Shown here: in pieces, positions 48,617 to 60,934 of the stretch
Layout: the number at the start of each line of letters is the position of its first letter
How positions within the stretch are numbered: the first letter of the stretch is position 1
Source: Orientallactaga sibirica
Lineage: Eukaryota > Chordata > Mammalia > Rodentia > Dipodidae
DNA length: 64,000 nucleotides
NCBI GenBank assembly: GCA_036365145.1
Contig: JAEOAD010002183.1
Coordinates: 868,001-932,000, forward strand
Direction of reading: 5' to 3'
Notes under the pieces: model-generated
What the model saw: only the letters and a program-made list of their open reading frames with translations
Told to the model about the DNA's origin: nothing
Databases searched by the model: none
Program-made: the position numbers and the translations under genes

Positions 48617-48759
48617 GGTTTTTCTTCGAGGTAGGGTCTCTGGCTCAGGCAAACCTGGAATTTACTCTGTTGTCTCAGGGTGGCCCCGAAATCACGGCAA
48701 TCCTCCTACCTCTGCCTCCCGAGTGCTGGGATTAAAGGCATGCACCACTATGCCTGGCT
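48617..48759 (-). mobile_element. B1-like SINE
   Basis: ttcttcgaggtagggtctct...gtgctgggattaaaggcatgcaccactatgcctggct. TSD-like cacagc(c/t)atata at about 48548 and 48760, so the microsatellite probably grew in or next to the SINE tail. Confidence 0.93.
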
Positions 48760-49060
48760 CACAGCTATATATTTTATATTGCAAAATTATTCCTCATAAA
48801 ATGGTATTACAAATCCAGATTCTTGGAACTCAGTTCTTAAAGTCTTGAGGTTCCCTGGGAATTTTCAGATTTTAAGCACACAATGTGATATGCATAAAAA
48901 TTAAATAACTGAAATCTTTTTATTTCCAATGTAAGATTAAAAAAAAATCTCCATGATCTCCCTTTTCCTGATCAGTGGAGTATTGTCACTGGGGATTTCT
49001 TTTAAAGTATAAAGTAGGGCTGGCCTTAGAAAAATTATGAGGTTTTTTCTTTAAAAAAAT

Positions 49061-49227
49061 GCCAGGTGTGGTGGTGCATGCCTTTAATCCCAGCACTCAG
49101 GAGGCAGACGTAGGAGGATCGCAGTGAGTTCAAGGCCACCCTAAGACTACATAGTTAATTCCAGGTCAGCATGGGCCAGAGAGAGACCCTACCTTGAAAA
49201 CCAAAAAAAAAAAAAAAAAAAAAAAAA
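49061..49227 (+). mobile_element. B1-like SINE with long TSD
   Basis: gccaggtgtggtggtgcatg...gaattccaggtcagc-like body and A25 tail. Near-perfect direct repeat gaaaaattatgaggtttttcttta on both sides (from about 49029 and 49232). Confidence 0.95.
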
Positions 49228-49257
49228 GAAAAGAAAAATTATGAGGTTTTTCTTTAG

Positions 49258-51540
49258 TTATTTCTCTCCAAACCTTGATAAAGTGAAAATGGTTTAGGCA
49301 GACAGTATCACATTATCTTCTTCTACCTTGGCAAATCTTCTACCTTCTACCTTGGAGTTAGCTAGTATCACAAGGCTCTTTTACTTCCTTTATAGAATAA
49401 GGTTATAGGATAAGGCTACTAATATTTAGCTAGCAGAGATTAAATGAAGCAAGGCATTTAAAATCTTTGGCAACTATTAAGTATTGAATCATTGACAGGT
49501 TTTTTTTTTAAAAAAGGGAAGTTTATATTCTTTCAGATTTTGCTTTTTTATGAGTATATATTCATTCTACAAAATAATTGGTTTTGTTATGATACATGTA
49601 TATCATGTACTTGGATTACATTCATTGCACCCTGTTCTCTCTTGTGTCCTCCCCTCTCCTATTGGCCTCATTCTTCTCAAATATTCTCCCTTCTGTCATG
49701 TAATTGGCAGGTTTATTTGTAGTCTTTGGCATTTCCACTAAAGTCACGCATATTACACCCTCAGATTTATACTGATTGCATCTCTAAAGAATACATAGAC
49801 GCAGTTGAATAGACTTTGACAATGCCTTCCAGCCACACAGAAATGATAGGGGTAGAATTTATCCTCCTGCCACAAATAAAAAAAAATGAACAAAATATGT
49901 GAAATGATAGCTTTTAGATGTAGGAAAATGACCACAAAGAGAAAGAAAGCATAGGGAAAAGAACCCATGATGGTTCCAGACTATTTAACAGAAGGAGGAG
50001 AAACCTGAACAGAGCCTGGGTTCTACCTGAGCATGATATCTACAAAGCCAAGGGAAGAACACAATGAATCATGTGCCAATCAGTGAGTTCTGGTTTTCTT
50101 CAGAGGTCTCACCTCTGAGTCCTTAGTTCAGTGTTAGCAGAATTGGCATGCAAAGGAAGAGAGCCAGGGCTGGGTCAAAAGCTGGAGGAATGGATCAAGA
50201 GGAATTGGTTTGCACGTTCACAAAGGTGCTGGAAATGAGCCAAGTTCCCAAAAGCTAGAGGGACAGAACACACAAAAGAAAGTTTCCACAAGTATTTTAC
50301 ATTGGAAGTTAGACTACTTTATGCCTGATCTAAATTGAGGCTGCTTTGGATCCAGTTACCTTACCTTACTAGGAAGCCTTGAGAGAACCAAACTGTGTCC
50401 AAGGAACTTGACTACACCCTTATCAAATCTCAAAAATAGTTAAGGAACCAAACAAATCTAGCCTATGACAACAGAAAATTTGGTGTTTGTCAACCAATTA
50501 ACAACTACTTAGGCATGCAAAGAAATAGAAAAGAACATCTCTAATAGAGAACTCAATCAAGAGAAGGAGACTCAGAAATGTCACAGACAATAGAATTAAT
50601 AGATAAGCACACTAAAGCAGGTCTTATAAATACACTCCAGATGTACAAGAGGGGAGCATAAGCATGATAAGAACAGATAGGACACATACAGACTAAAAAC
50701 AGATATATGGGTCAGTGGTTGTGGTTACTCTTTATATCTACCAATGATTTTAAGAACATAAAAGCTGCACTTTAGAATTGTAGAAGGACAAGATATAAAA
50801 ACGGCCTTTTCAAACCTTATATATCTTTATAAAATTATTTATATGCATGAATAAAATAGGATATTCATGCAATTATAGTTACTGAGCCCCAGTTGTATAT
50901 TTGAGGGCAGAGAAAATACAAATACAAAGATGAATTAGGTGTGCTACTTGCCCACAGAAAACAGAACCATCTATTAGATAAGAGTTACATAACTACATAA
51001 TGAGAGGTTTCTACAACTTATAAATATAGCATATAACACACTATGAATAGGACTGAAGAATAAGGTAAAATTAAAAACTGAAACAAATGATATATAACTC
51101 ACTAAAATTACTGCATATTTACCAATTAAAAACTTTGGCACTAAAACAAAAATTCAATATACAATAAATATGTATACATGCATACTTACTTATCAGGACA
51201 GCAACACCTGAATCAATTTTCATAAGAGAACTTAATGATTTGGCTTTCCTTTTTGTCTTCCGAGGAATTAGAGTATCTGCTTTGAGAGTGAATTATGATT
51301 TACCCAGTGAGAATGCAATTATTACCGCTCAGCTTATGGAGCTATTAAATAACAGTATTTTTCTACTGCACTGGAAATAAAGAAATTTAAGGAATGTGTT
51401 TATGATGTATACACCTGCATTATATACATATATAAACATGCATGCATTTATACTTAAATATTTCTCTAATCTACCAGGTAAGAAAATGATAACCACAGTT
51501 CAAAATGCCAGTGAGTAGTGCAATTTTGTAATTTGAAGTA
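49258..51540. other. Unique intronic sequence
   Basis: About 2.3 kb without recognised genes or strong repeats. Confidence 0.45.
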
Positions 51541-51605
51541 CAATGATTCCACAGAGGCTTATGTGTTTGAGCACATGATCCCCAATTGGTGGTGGTGTTT
51601 GGCCT
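51541..51605 (+). mobile_element. MaLR-like LTR fragment
   Basis: gattccacagaggcttatgtgtttgagcacatgatcccca and ggtggtggtgtttggc match the 5' part of rodent MaLR-type LTRs. It abuts the broken 3' end of a minus-strand L1. Confidence 0.6.
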
Positions 51606-52486
51606 TGATTTTTGTGCAAGGAGAAAGACAAGAATCTATTTTCATCCCTCTGCATATAGATATGCAGTTTTCCTAGCACCACTTGTTGAAGTGTCTGTCT
51701 TTTCTCCAATGAATTTTTTGGTTTTTTTGTTAAAATTAGATCAAATGTAGCTGAATGGATTAACATCTGGGTCCTCTATTCTGTTCCACTGGTCTATATG
51801 TCTGTCTTTTTGCAATTGCCATGCTGTTTTTGTTACTATGGCTTTGTAATATAGCTTAAAATCAGGTATGGTGATACCACCAGCCTTATTTTTTTGTTGC
51901 TCAAAATTGTTTTGGCTATTTGAGTTTTTTTTGTGGTTTCAAGTGAATTTTAGGATTGTTTTTTTCTATTTATGTGAAAAATGCCATTGGAATTTTAATG
52001 AGGATTGCATTAAATGTGTAGATTGCTTTTGGTAAGATTGACATTTTACAATATTGGTTATTCTAATTCATGAACATGGGATGTCTTTCCATTTCCTTGT
52101 GTCTTCTGCAATTTCTTGCTTGAGTGTTTTAAAGTTTTCATTGTAGAGATCCTTCACTTCCTTGGTTATATTTATTCCATGATACCTTATTTTTTTTGAG
52201 GCAATTATGAATGGGAGAGATTCCTGGATTACATCCTCCTCATGTTTGTTGTTAGTATATAGAAAAGTTACTTATTTCTGTGTTTATTTTATATCCTGCT
52301 ACATTGCTAAAGGTATTTATCAGCTCTAACAGTTTGCTGTTAGAGTCTTTAGGGTCCTTTATGTATACAATCATATCATCTGCATATAATGATAATTTGA
52401 TTTCTTCCTTTCTAATTTGTATCCCTTTTATGAGTATCTCTTGTCTTGTTGCTATAGCTAAGACTTCTAGTACTATATTACTATAT

Positions 52487-52775
52487 TAATGGAGAGAGGG
52501 AGGGGATATGTTGGAGAGCAGAGTTGTGAAGAGGAAAATGGGGGAGGGAGGGAAATATGGTTTTATTGTATGTAAGTATAGAAGTTGTCAATGAGCCGGG
52601 TGTGGTGGCGCATGCCTTTAATCCCAGCACTTGGGCGGCAGAGGTAGGAGGATCGCTATGAGTTCGAGGCCACCCTGAGAATACAGAGTGAACTCCAGGT
52701 CAGCCTGAACTAGTGAGACCCTACCATGAAACACCAAAAACAAAACAAAACAGAAGTTGTCAATGAAAAAAAAGT
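52487..52775 (+). mobile_element. L1 3'-end fragment nested in opposite-strand L1
   Basis: taatggagagagggaggggatatg...gggggagggagggaaata...tgtaagtata matches 5216-5340 of the first L1. It contains a B1, then agtgattaaaaaaaaa. Interrupted ORF2 resumes at about 52785. Confidence 0.85.
52595..52751 (+). mobile_element. B1-like SINE inside the nested L1 fragment
   Basis: gccgggtgtggtggcgcatg...agcacttgggcggcagaggt...gagttcgaggccaccctgag. Perfect 15-bp TSD agaagttgtcaatga at 52580-52594 and 52752-52766. This is third-level nesting. Confidence 0.97.
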
Positions 52776-54011
52776 GATTAAAAAAAAAGTGGGGACAATG
52801 GACACCCTTGTCTTATTCCTGATTCTTAATCCCCTGATTAGGGGGAAAGCTTCAGGTTTTTCCACATTTAATATTATGTTGGCTATAGGTTTGTCATAAA
52901 TAGCCTTTATTATGTTGAGATATGTTCCTTCTATTCCCAGTTTCTGTAGGAGTTTTAGCATGAAGGGATGTTGGACTTTGTCAAATGACTTTTCTGCATC
53001 TATTGAGATGATCATGTGATTTCTGTCCTTTAGTCCATTTATATAGTGTATTAGATTTATTGATTTGCATATGTTGAACCATGCCTGCATCTCTGGGATA
53101 AAGCCTACTTGGTCAGGGTGAATAATATTTCTGATATATTCTTGTATTCTATTTGCCAATATTTTGTTGAGAATTTTTGCATCTATGTTCATGATGGAGA
53201 CTGGTCTGTAATTTTTTCTTCTTCTTTTTTTTTTTGTTCTGTTTTTGTCTGGTTTTGGTATCAGGGTGATGCTGGCTTCATAAGAGGAGTTTCTTTCAAA
53301 GTAGAATTCCTTTTCTATTTTATGGAAAAGTTTGAGAAACAGTGGTATTAGTTCTTCCAAGAAGGTTTGGTAAAATTCACCAAGGAACCCATCTGGGCCT
53401 GGACTTTTATTAGTTGGGAGACTTTTTATAACTGCTTGGATCTCCGTACTTGTTATAGGTCCATTTAAATGGCTTATCTCATCTTGATTTAATTTTGGTA
53501 GGTCATATAAATCAAGGAAATCATCCATTTCTTTCAGATTTTCAAACTTAGAGGCATATATATTCTTAAAGTATGTCCTTAGGATTTTCTGAATTTCTTT
53601 GGTATCTGTTGTAATGGCATGTTTTCACCTCTATTTTTATTATTTTTTGTCACTTCTCTCTTTATTTTGGTCAGATTTGTTAAGGGTTTATCAATTTTGT
53701 TTATCCTTTCAAAGAACCAATTCTTTGTTTCATTGATTTTTGGATTGCTTTTTTGTTTCTATTTCATTGATTTCTGTCCTAGTCATTATTACTTCTTCTG
53801 ATTTCCCTATATTTGGTTTGCTTTGTTCTTCTTTTGCCAAGGCCTTAAGGTGAAGCATTAAATTGTTTACTTGTGAACTCTCTAATTACTTAATATAGGC
53901 ATTTAGAGCTATAAATTTCCCTCTTAGGACAGCCTTCATTGTGTCCCAAGGGTTTTGGTATGTTGTATTCTCATAATAATTTGATTCTATGAATTTATTG
54001 ATTTCATTTTT

Positions 54012-54264
54012 TTATTTTTTATTTTTGGAGAGAGACAGAGAGAGAGACAGAGAGAGGGAGAGGGAGACAGATAGAGAATGGGCGTGCCAGCAGTCTCTCA
54101 GCTGCTGTGAATGAAATCCAGATGTGTGCACCCCCTTGTGGGCAAGTGCGGCATTGCGCCCTTGCGTCACTTTGCATCTGGCTAAATGTGGGACCTGGAG
54201 ATTGGAACCGGGTTCTTAGGCTTAGCAGGCAGGCACCTTAACTGCTAAGCCATCTCTCCAGCCC
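54012..54264 (-). mobile_element. DIP-like SINE, long subfamily, in L1 ORF2
   Basis: ggagagagacagagagagag, gcacccccttgtgggcaagtgcggcattgcgccc, cttaactgctaagccatctctccagccc. TSD ttgatttcattttt at about 53998 and 54265-54278. Confidence 0.96.
54128..54141 (-). promoter_or_regulatory. Candidate CTCF core motif inside SINE
   Basis: On the minus strand CCACAAGGGGGTGC, one base off the copy at 26184. Confidence 0.4.
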
Positions 54265-55089
54265 TTGATTTCATTTTTGATTTCTTCAATGGGCCATTCA
54301 TTATTCAATAGTGTACTGTTTAGTCTCCATGAACTTCTGTATGCTCTGTAGGGTGATCCCATTGTGGTCAGATAGAGTACAATGGATTATTTCAATTTTC
54401 CTGTATTTGTTAAGATTTGCTTTGTATCCCAATATATGGTCTATTTTAGAGAATGTTTCATGTGTTGCTGAGAAAAATGTATATCCTGCAGATTTCTGTC
54501 GGGTCCATCTGTTCCATGACATCATTTAATCCAGATGTCTGTTTATTTTTTGTTGGGATCACCTGTCAATTGATGAGAGTGGGGTATTGAAGTCACCCAC
54601 TACAATTGTTTTTGATGTTATCTGTGACCTTGAGTCTATTAGGGTTTGTTTGATGAAATTGGGAGCCCCCATGTTAGGTGCATATATGTTTAGGATTGTA
54701 ATGTCCTTCTGTTGGTGTGTTCCTTTAATCAGTATAAAGTGACCTTCTTTATCTTTCCTTACTAATGTTGGTTTGAAGTTTATCCTGTCAGATATTAGGA
54801 TAGCAACACCTACTTGTTTCCTAGGCCCATCTGCTTGAAATACCATTTTCCATCAACAAACAGCAGAAACCTACTTTTTAATCCAGTCTGTAAGCCTGTG
54901 TCTTTTGGTTGGGGCATTGAGGCCATTGATATTAAGAGTTATTATTGAAAGGTATGGATTTATTCTATTCCCGCCATTCTTCTTGTTTTGTAGTGCTTCC
55001 TTTTTCCCTTTACTCTCTTGTTTTTACTATAATTTGAGTATGGTTTATTTTTTTCTGTTTCCTCATGTGTGTGTTTTGCTTTCTCTTCA

Positions 55090-55620
55090 GTGTGAAGGAT
55101 TCCTTTAAGTATTTTCTGTAGAGCTGCTTAGTTGTCATAAATTCCTTTAGCCTGTTTTTGTTGTGGAATGTCCTTGATTCTCCATCAATTTGGATAGATA
55201 GCTTTGCAGGATAAAGTAATCTTGGTTGACAGTTGTTATCTTTCAGAACTTGGAATACATCATTCCAAGCCCTTCTGGCTTTTAAAGATTGTGTTGAGTA
55301 ATCTGCTGTGATCCTAATGGGTTTCCCTTTATAGGTGACTTGCTCTTTCTCTCCAACTGCTTTATTTTTGCATGTTTAGTAGTTTAATTATAACATGGCA
55401 AGGAGAGGTTCTTTCTAGGTTATATCTGTTTGGTGTTCTAAAAGCTTCTTTTATCTGCATTGCCATTTCTTTTCCAATTTGGGGAAATTTTGCTTCTCTT
55501 ATTTTATTGAAAACATGTACTATGCCTTTGGAGTGAAATTCTTCTCCTTCTACTATACCCTGAATTCTTATGTTTGATATTGAATATCTTGAAATTCCCA
55601 TTCATACCTTCCTATTAGCT
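55090..55620 (-). pseudogene. L1 ORF1 relic
   Basis: Open stretch at 55362-55601 gives QGIVEGEEFHSKGIVHVFNK..FPQIGKEMAMQIKEAFRTPNR, the RRM/C-terminal domain of the L1 ORF1p RNA-binding protein. The flanking antisense sequence (aggattcctttaagtatttt, gaatacatcattccaagccc) matches more of ORF1. Stops interrupt it. Confidence 0.85.
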
Positions 55621-55699
55621 TATCTTTCTCTTTGTTGGACTGTATTAGGTCTGATATTCTGTTCTCTCCTTCATCCTTTCAACTCGTGAGACTTTTGAC

Positions 55700-57360
55700 A
55701 GAGTTTTTTTTTTTTTTTTTATTTGACTTACTCTGTTTTTCAGTGCTAGTATTTCTGTCTGTTTTTTTTTTTTTCCTTACTCATGTCTTGTAATGACCTT
55801 ATTTCATTAAGCTGGTTTCCTGTGTTCTCTTTCAGGAGTTTATTTTCTTCTTTAATTCCTTTGATTCATTTGAGTATAGATAAAATCATTTTTTTTGAAA
55901 TCTTTGTCAGTCATTTTATCTAAAACAGTCTCATTAGAGGAAAGTTCTGATGGATTTATAATTTTTGGTGGGGGCTGGATAGATGGCTTAGCAGTTAAGG
56001 AGCTTGCCTGCAAAGCCAAAGGACCCTGGTTCAATTCCCCAGGACTCATCTGGAATTAATTTGCTATATCTGGAGGCCCTGGTACATCCATTCTCTCTCT
56101 CATTCTCTACTTGCATATTTCTCTCTCTCAAATACATTTAAAAATATAATTTTTGGTGGTATTGTCTTGATTCTTTGTGTTTCTTGTATTATAATGTAGC
56201 AATCTAATGCTTGGGGTTTCTAATTATCTGCAGTGTTCTTAGACATGGAGCTCCAACTTTATATACTTTCAGGGTAGGAGTTTAAGGTGGCAGTATAGCT
56301 CTTGTACTCCAATCCAACTGTAGAAATAATCCTAGGTGTTGAGTTTGTTTGCTATTCAAGTATTGTAGCGGGCTGTGTGGAGAAATTTACTGGCAAATTC
56401 TAAAGTTCAAATGAGCAATATACACATTCAATAAATATCAGCACAGAGTATGCAAGTATGGGGATTAAAAGAATAGATAGCTTTATAAAGCCAAAATCCC
56501 TAAGGGTGTGCATTGCTCTGCAACCTTAATCCTGTCAGCTGGGAGGTTGAGATTTCTGTTCTGAATTGGGTTCCAGGTTAGCCTGGGTCTGAATCAGACC
56601 CTGCCCTCAATAGTGACAGAAGCAAAAGACAAAGGCCCTATAAAACTGAAAGCATCAAAGGCAACAATAGTCAACCCCCAAATATAGCTTAATTGAGAAT
56701 GGTAAAGCTAACCAAAAATATGTAATCCATAACCTGCCCTGACATGGAAGGAGAGATTAGCACTCCCAGTGCAGGTCTATGTACCTGCTTTTTTGTCAGT
56801 CAGCATCATTCTCTTTTGGGGTAGCTTCCAATCTCACCAATGCTGAGTGCCCACTTCTATCCCTCTGTGTTGTGCTGTGGAGCTGGTACTCTGATCAGCT
56901 GTGCTGGATTCCCTGCTGCTGGGGGCTGAATGAGTTCTCTGTAGATTTGAGCTGGGGGATGGAAGAGTTTAGGAACCTGTAAGTGTACTGTATCTGCTCA
57001 ATGGGTCCTGCCTGTATCCGCTTCAGCAGCTCCTCAGATGGTCTCTGCTGTCTCTTCTTCTGGTTTCTTGACTTTGTAAGGAGGCTGATGCATTTTGAAA
57101 ATCCCCTTGTTCAGTCTCTGCTCCTGAAGCTTGGTGCTGGGCCAGGCAGGCATACAGATATGGGCTGCAAGCACCTTGGTGGGCTTCTGGCTGGTTTTGT
57201 CCTTTCTGGTTGATCTTGTTCTCTCCTGCTTCTCTGCTGTGGACGGTAATAACCTATACACTTTCGCTTTTTGGAAGAAGAGTGTATTTTGCTGTGGTTT
57301 TTCTTAAATCCCTAACTGGGCTGGTTTTTTTATAGCCCGGTCCCATTTCCTGTTTGTCCT
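55700..57360 (-). other. Probable L1 5' UTR and ORF1 N-terminal coding remains
   Basis: C/T- and G-rich sequence with ctgctgtctcttcttctggt and gggctgcaagcaccttggtg continues the L1 upstream of ORF1. It could contain the L1 promoter. Assigned mainly by position, so the right-hand limit is uncertain. Confidence 0.5.
55971..56144 (+). mobile_element. DIP-like SINE in L1
   Basis: gggctggatagatggcttag, aaagccaaaggaccctggtt, short body with the central part deleted, tail atacatttaaaaa. TSD tataatttttggtg at 55957-55970 and 56145-56158. Confidence 0.95.
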
Positions 57361-57379
57361 CTGCTTTAGGTTATAATGT

Positions 57380-57535
57380 GAGGAGCTGGTTTCCAACTCT
57401 TGCTACCGTGCCTTCCCTGTCATGATGAACTCTACCCTCTGGAACTGTAATCCAAATAAATCCTTTTTCTTCTGTAAGTTGCTCCTTGTCATCTATTTTG
57501 TCTTAGCAATGAGTAAGTGACTAATACATGCATAA
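57380..57535 (+). mobile_element. LTR-like repeat, 3' fragment
   Basis: catgatgaactctaccctctgg, ccaaataaatcctttttctt, gtaagttgctccttgtcatctattttgtcttagcaatgag...actaatac parallel the 3' end of the 41059 unit. Confidence 0.65.
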
Positions 57536-57900
57536 TAATAAACATAATAAACATAAACTAAGATGCATCTACTCATATCAAAATTTTATATAGCAAAAAT
57601 AGAAAGAAATTACACATGCAAAATTTGTAATAGTCAATTCAATACAGATAAGTAAATTTCTCTTTTAGTTTCATGGATAAGAAAAAAATACTATGATATA
57701 GTAAAAATTTGATAAGGAACTGTACTTTATAACATTTTGGGGCAGCAATGCTATAGTTTTTTTTTTTTTTTTTTTTTTCCATTTATGGAAAGTAATTCAG
57801 GAATAACTGCCAGTTTACTTTAAGTAAGGGCAGTTACCAGGTATTATATGTGGTACCAGCAGAACCATGTGTGATTCAGGAATAATTTTCCAAAAATTCT
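57536..57900. other. AT-rich intronic sequence
   Basis: T20 run at 57759-57778; no gene or SINE seen. Confidence 0.5.
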
Positions 57901-58137
57901 TTTTTTTAAGTTTTATTTATTTATTTGCAAACACACACACACAGAGTGAGAGAGAGAGAGAGAGAGAGGCAGAGAGAGAGAGAGAATGGGCATGCCAGGG
58001 CCTTTAGCCACTGCAAACAAACTCCAGATGCATGTGCCCCTCATGCATCTGGCTTATGTGGGTCTTGGAGAATCAAATTGGGATCCTCTGGCTTTGTAGG
58101 CAAACACCTTAACCACTAAGAAATTTCTCCAGACCCC
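57901..58137 (-). mobile_element. DIP-like SINE
   Basis: tttatttatttatttgcaaa, (AC)n and (GA)n tract, ctccagatgcatgtgcccct, atctggcttatgtgggtctt, cttaaccactaagaaatttctccagacc. Confidence 0.94.
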
Positions 58138-58539
58138 CCAAATTTTTTTTATCTCAAGTAATACTAGACATACACATTATAAACATGTCACTAGAATGAA
58201 TGTTCCAAAACAGTCTGTGTTCCCAGCACCTTTGGCAATTGACACATAAAGAAGTTGCTCAATGCTATAGTCACATATAGAGATAGTTATACTCAGGCCA
58301 CCCACCTCCATAATCCCTTTGTGAACCTTCAATATCCTTCTGGATATAAACCCTACGTACTCTAATGCCATTGGTCATACTAGTCTTTGTAAAATAATTG
58401 GAGCAGATTCAACAACATAATGAATTAGAATCCAGGTTCCTGATAAAAGTCCTTCAATACCTTGCACTTCAAATAAGGTTAATACTTTACTTTAGAAGGC
58501 ATGACTTGACATCTGCTAGTCTCTGCAGACTCATGTTAA

Positions 58540-59030
58540 GCAGCAACCTTCCAGCCTTTCTTTATCCAAAACACTATCTCCTGTCCACACATACCCACCT
58601 TTCATTTCCTGGAAAGAGCCAAGGCCCTTTTACTTTGCGCCTGTGCACAGGACATTGTATTCTTCCTGAACATTCCTATCTTTCCAGATTTGCCCTCTCT
58701 TCCTGCTCTGCCCTACTGCTACTAGGAAAACATTAACTAACCCTTCAGGACTTTACCTAAATATGACTTCTTTAGAGAAGCCTTTCTGAATTGCTTCCTC
58801 ATCCTAATACCCTTCCCCACCTTCTCCCAAGCAATCTCTAGGTAAAAATAGGCTACAATACCACACAATGTTAATCATTTGCATAACTATTATTATAAAA
58901 TCTACATCTTTATAAATATATTTGTTCCATTAGAGCATAACCTGTCATGTAAATTCTTGATTCCCCTGTTTCTTGTACAATACTGTTTACATTTTGAGCT
59001 TTTGGTAATGTTATGGTGAATAAATAAATA
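58540..59030 (+). mobile_element. L2 3' region
   Basis: actttacctaaatatgacttctttagagaagcctttctga, ttccattagagcataacctgtcatg, tatggtgaataaataaatat follow the L2 3' order. Confidence 0.65.
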
Positions 59031-60531
59031 TACTAATCTAATGTCCTGGGGAGAAAAGGCAAATAATTGTGCAAAGTGTAACACAACTGTCAAAAATACA
59101 TGAAATCGGGTAAATAAATTAAGAAACATAAGGCAAGGGCTTATTTATTTTCTGACACTGATTAATAAGAAATTTTCCAATGAGATAGAAAATGTAACCA
59201 AAAGAGAACTCCAGGCATCATCTTTGAAAGAGCTCTACGTGCCAGCTTTCTGCTTGCCCTTAATCATGTCTGGGTCAGAGAGTATCATATCTGGAGTGGA
59301 ATATCTGGAGCCTAAAGATAGGAAGTGTGCTGGTATGAGCACCACTTACACATTGAAAGCAGGCACATATAGTGGTTTATCAACAGAGAGCTGTAAAGAT
59401 GTTTTTAGCAGGTTTCCCCTATTGTATTCATCTTTGAACACTTCTCTTATTTCAGACCGTGGAACCCAGAAATGTACCAGAATCTATAGGTCATAAGACA
59501 GGAAATAGGTAAGGGAAGGATCTGGGTCAGAGGTCAGACTGACACCTGGTGAACAGCCACTTTCCTAATTTCATAGCAGAAGCATGAATGGGAGAGAGCT
59601 CCTGATGGTACCATGCCATGCCATCAAAACCACATCCAGACACCTAAGTTACAACACTCACTGCATGTTTCTTCCATGAGGTCCTCCAAACTCATCACCA
59701 CCATAAAGGAAGCCATCCATTTTCTCCCACCACCTTCTCTTTTTGCTCTCTCCACCATTTACTCAACTTCTGAGGCTAGAACATGTCACTCTCCTTACAG
59801 TAAATGGGAGTTCAGTTGACCATTCCTGTTGCTTTCACAATTAAAAGCTCAAGGATCCCTTGGCATGGCTTCATCTTCACTGCCAGAATTAATGGACTGG
59901 TATTATTCCACTGTCTCTTGTTTAATTGTTTCAGCCTTATGTGTGATGTCCTGCTGTCGATGTTCCACAGTGCTGTGGGTGCTCTATAGCAGTTAAAAAG
60001 TCCTCTGAAGAAATACAGTGCTCACACACCTATTGCCCTGCTCACCATTCTGTGGGGGCACCCTATGGTGTCCTGTTGATTTGTATCTACACTCTTTCCC
60101 ACCTTTCTCACTGGATCTACAACATTTGGCTCATTAAATCTTAAGTGTGATGCTTGAGGAGATGGAAGAATTTAGAAAATGCCTCTTCATATCTTGGTAC
60201 ATTAAAGAGGATCCAAGTATTCCTAGAAGAATTAAGCTATCCCAAAAGAGAACTAGGAAAATGTAGTCTGAGGAAGGAAAGAAGAATGAAAATGTGTGAA
60301 GATATCAGGAAGGGGAACTGGTGATGAAAAGGACAGTGAGGAAATTATATTCATCTTAGCTTTCTCATGAGCTAGGAAGTAAAGTTCTCAGAGTGGGAGG
60401 GAGCAAGCAGGGATAGGGAACTAGGACTTTGTTAAGAGGAGATAGTGAGATAGGAACCCAGGGCAGTGGAGAGTGTTAAGAGATACTTGGAAGTGTGGCA
60501 CTTCATCCTGTGTATCTACATTAGTTACCTT
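59031..60531. other. Unique intronic sequence
   Basis: Nothing recognised. Open frames of 60-90 codons on the plus strand show no motifs. Confidence 0.45.
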
Positions 60532-60757
60532 TTTAAAAAAATATTTTTATTTATTTATTTGTGGGCAGAGAGCGAGAAATAATGTAGAAGAGAGACATAG
60601 AGAGAGTGGGCATGCAAAGGCCGCCAGTCCCTTCAAACTAACTCCAGATGCATGTGCCACTTGGTTCATCTGGTTTTACATGGGTACTGGGGAATCAAAC
60701 TTGGGTCATTAGGCATTGCAGGCAAATGCCTTAACCACTGAGTCATCTCTCCAGCTC
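60532..60757 (-). mobile_element. DIP-like SINE
   Basis: tttttatttatttatttgtggg, ctaactccagatgcatgtgcc, atctggttttacatgggtact, ccttaaccactgagtcatctctccagctc. Flanks agttacctttttt and agtttcctttttt look like a TSD. Confidence 0.94.
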
Positions 60758-60764
60758 AGTTTCC

Positions 60765-60925
60765 TTTTTTATTGTGACAAAATATCTGACACAAACAATT
60801 TCAGGAAGGATTTATTTTAGCTCACAGTTCATAGTTACCAGTCCATCATGGTGGGGAAGGCATGGCAGAAGGAGAATGAAGTAGCTAGTCGTATGGCATC
60901 CATAGTCAGGAATTAGCAAGCAATG
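60765..60925 (+). mobile_element. Old mammalian repeat fragment
   Basis: gtgacaaaatatctgacaca, caggaaggatttattttagctcacagttca, ccatcatggtggggaaggcatggcaga form a common pattern in old LTR-type repeats. Related to 40905-41058. Confidence 0.6.
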
Positions 60926-60934
60926 GATGCTGGT

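Larger units (their letters stand above)
52300..54850 (-). pseudogene. L1 ORF2 relic: endonuclease and reverse transcriptase
   Basis: Endonuclease piece at 54559-54846 (ILNIYAPNMGAP; VVGDFNTPLSSIDR). RT piece at 52790-53528 with [56 protein letters not shown] and [18 protein letters not shown]. The polymerase YADD motif is encoded at 52375-52386 but is separated from the rest of RT by the nested insert at 52487-52775. Frameshifts and a SINE at 54012 also break it, so it is inactive. The Lys-rich stretch [14 protein letters not shown] reflects expansion of an A-rich stretch. Confidence 0.93.
51614..57360 (-). mobile_element. Long L1, 3' end missing, with nested insertions
   Basis: Read on the minus strand from right to left: probable 5' UTR (about 55700-57360), ORF1 (about 55090-55620), ORF2 endonuclease (about 54300-54850) and reverse transcriptase (about 52300-53530). 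ORF2 stops abruptly at about 51614, roughly where the 2526 L1 has its position 3060. ORF2's C-terminus, 3' UTR and A tail are absent. Nested inside: an L1 3' fragment (+), a B1 and two DIP SINEs. Orientation is the same as ENOX1. Confidence 0.88.

Noticed and set aside
56420..56700. Possible second SINE (B1-like gtcagctgggaggttgagat...gttagcctgggtctg) near the L1 5' UTR
   Set aside because: Similarity is weak and could be part of the L1 5' UTR itself.
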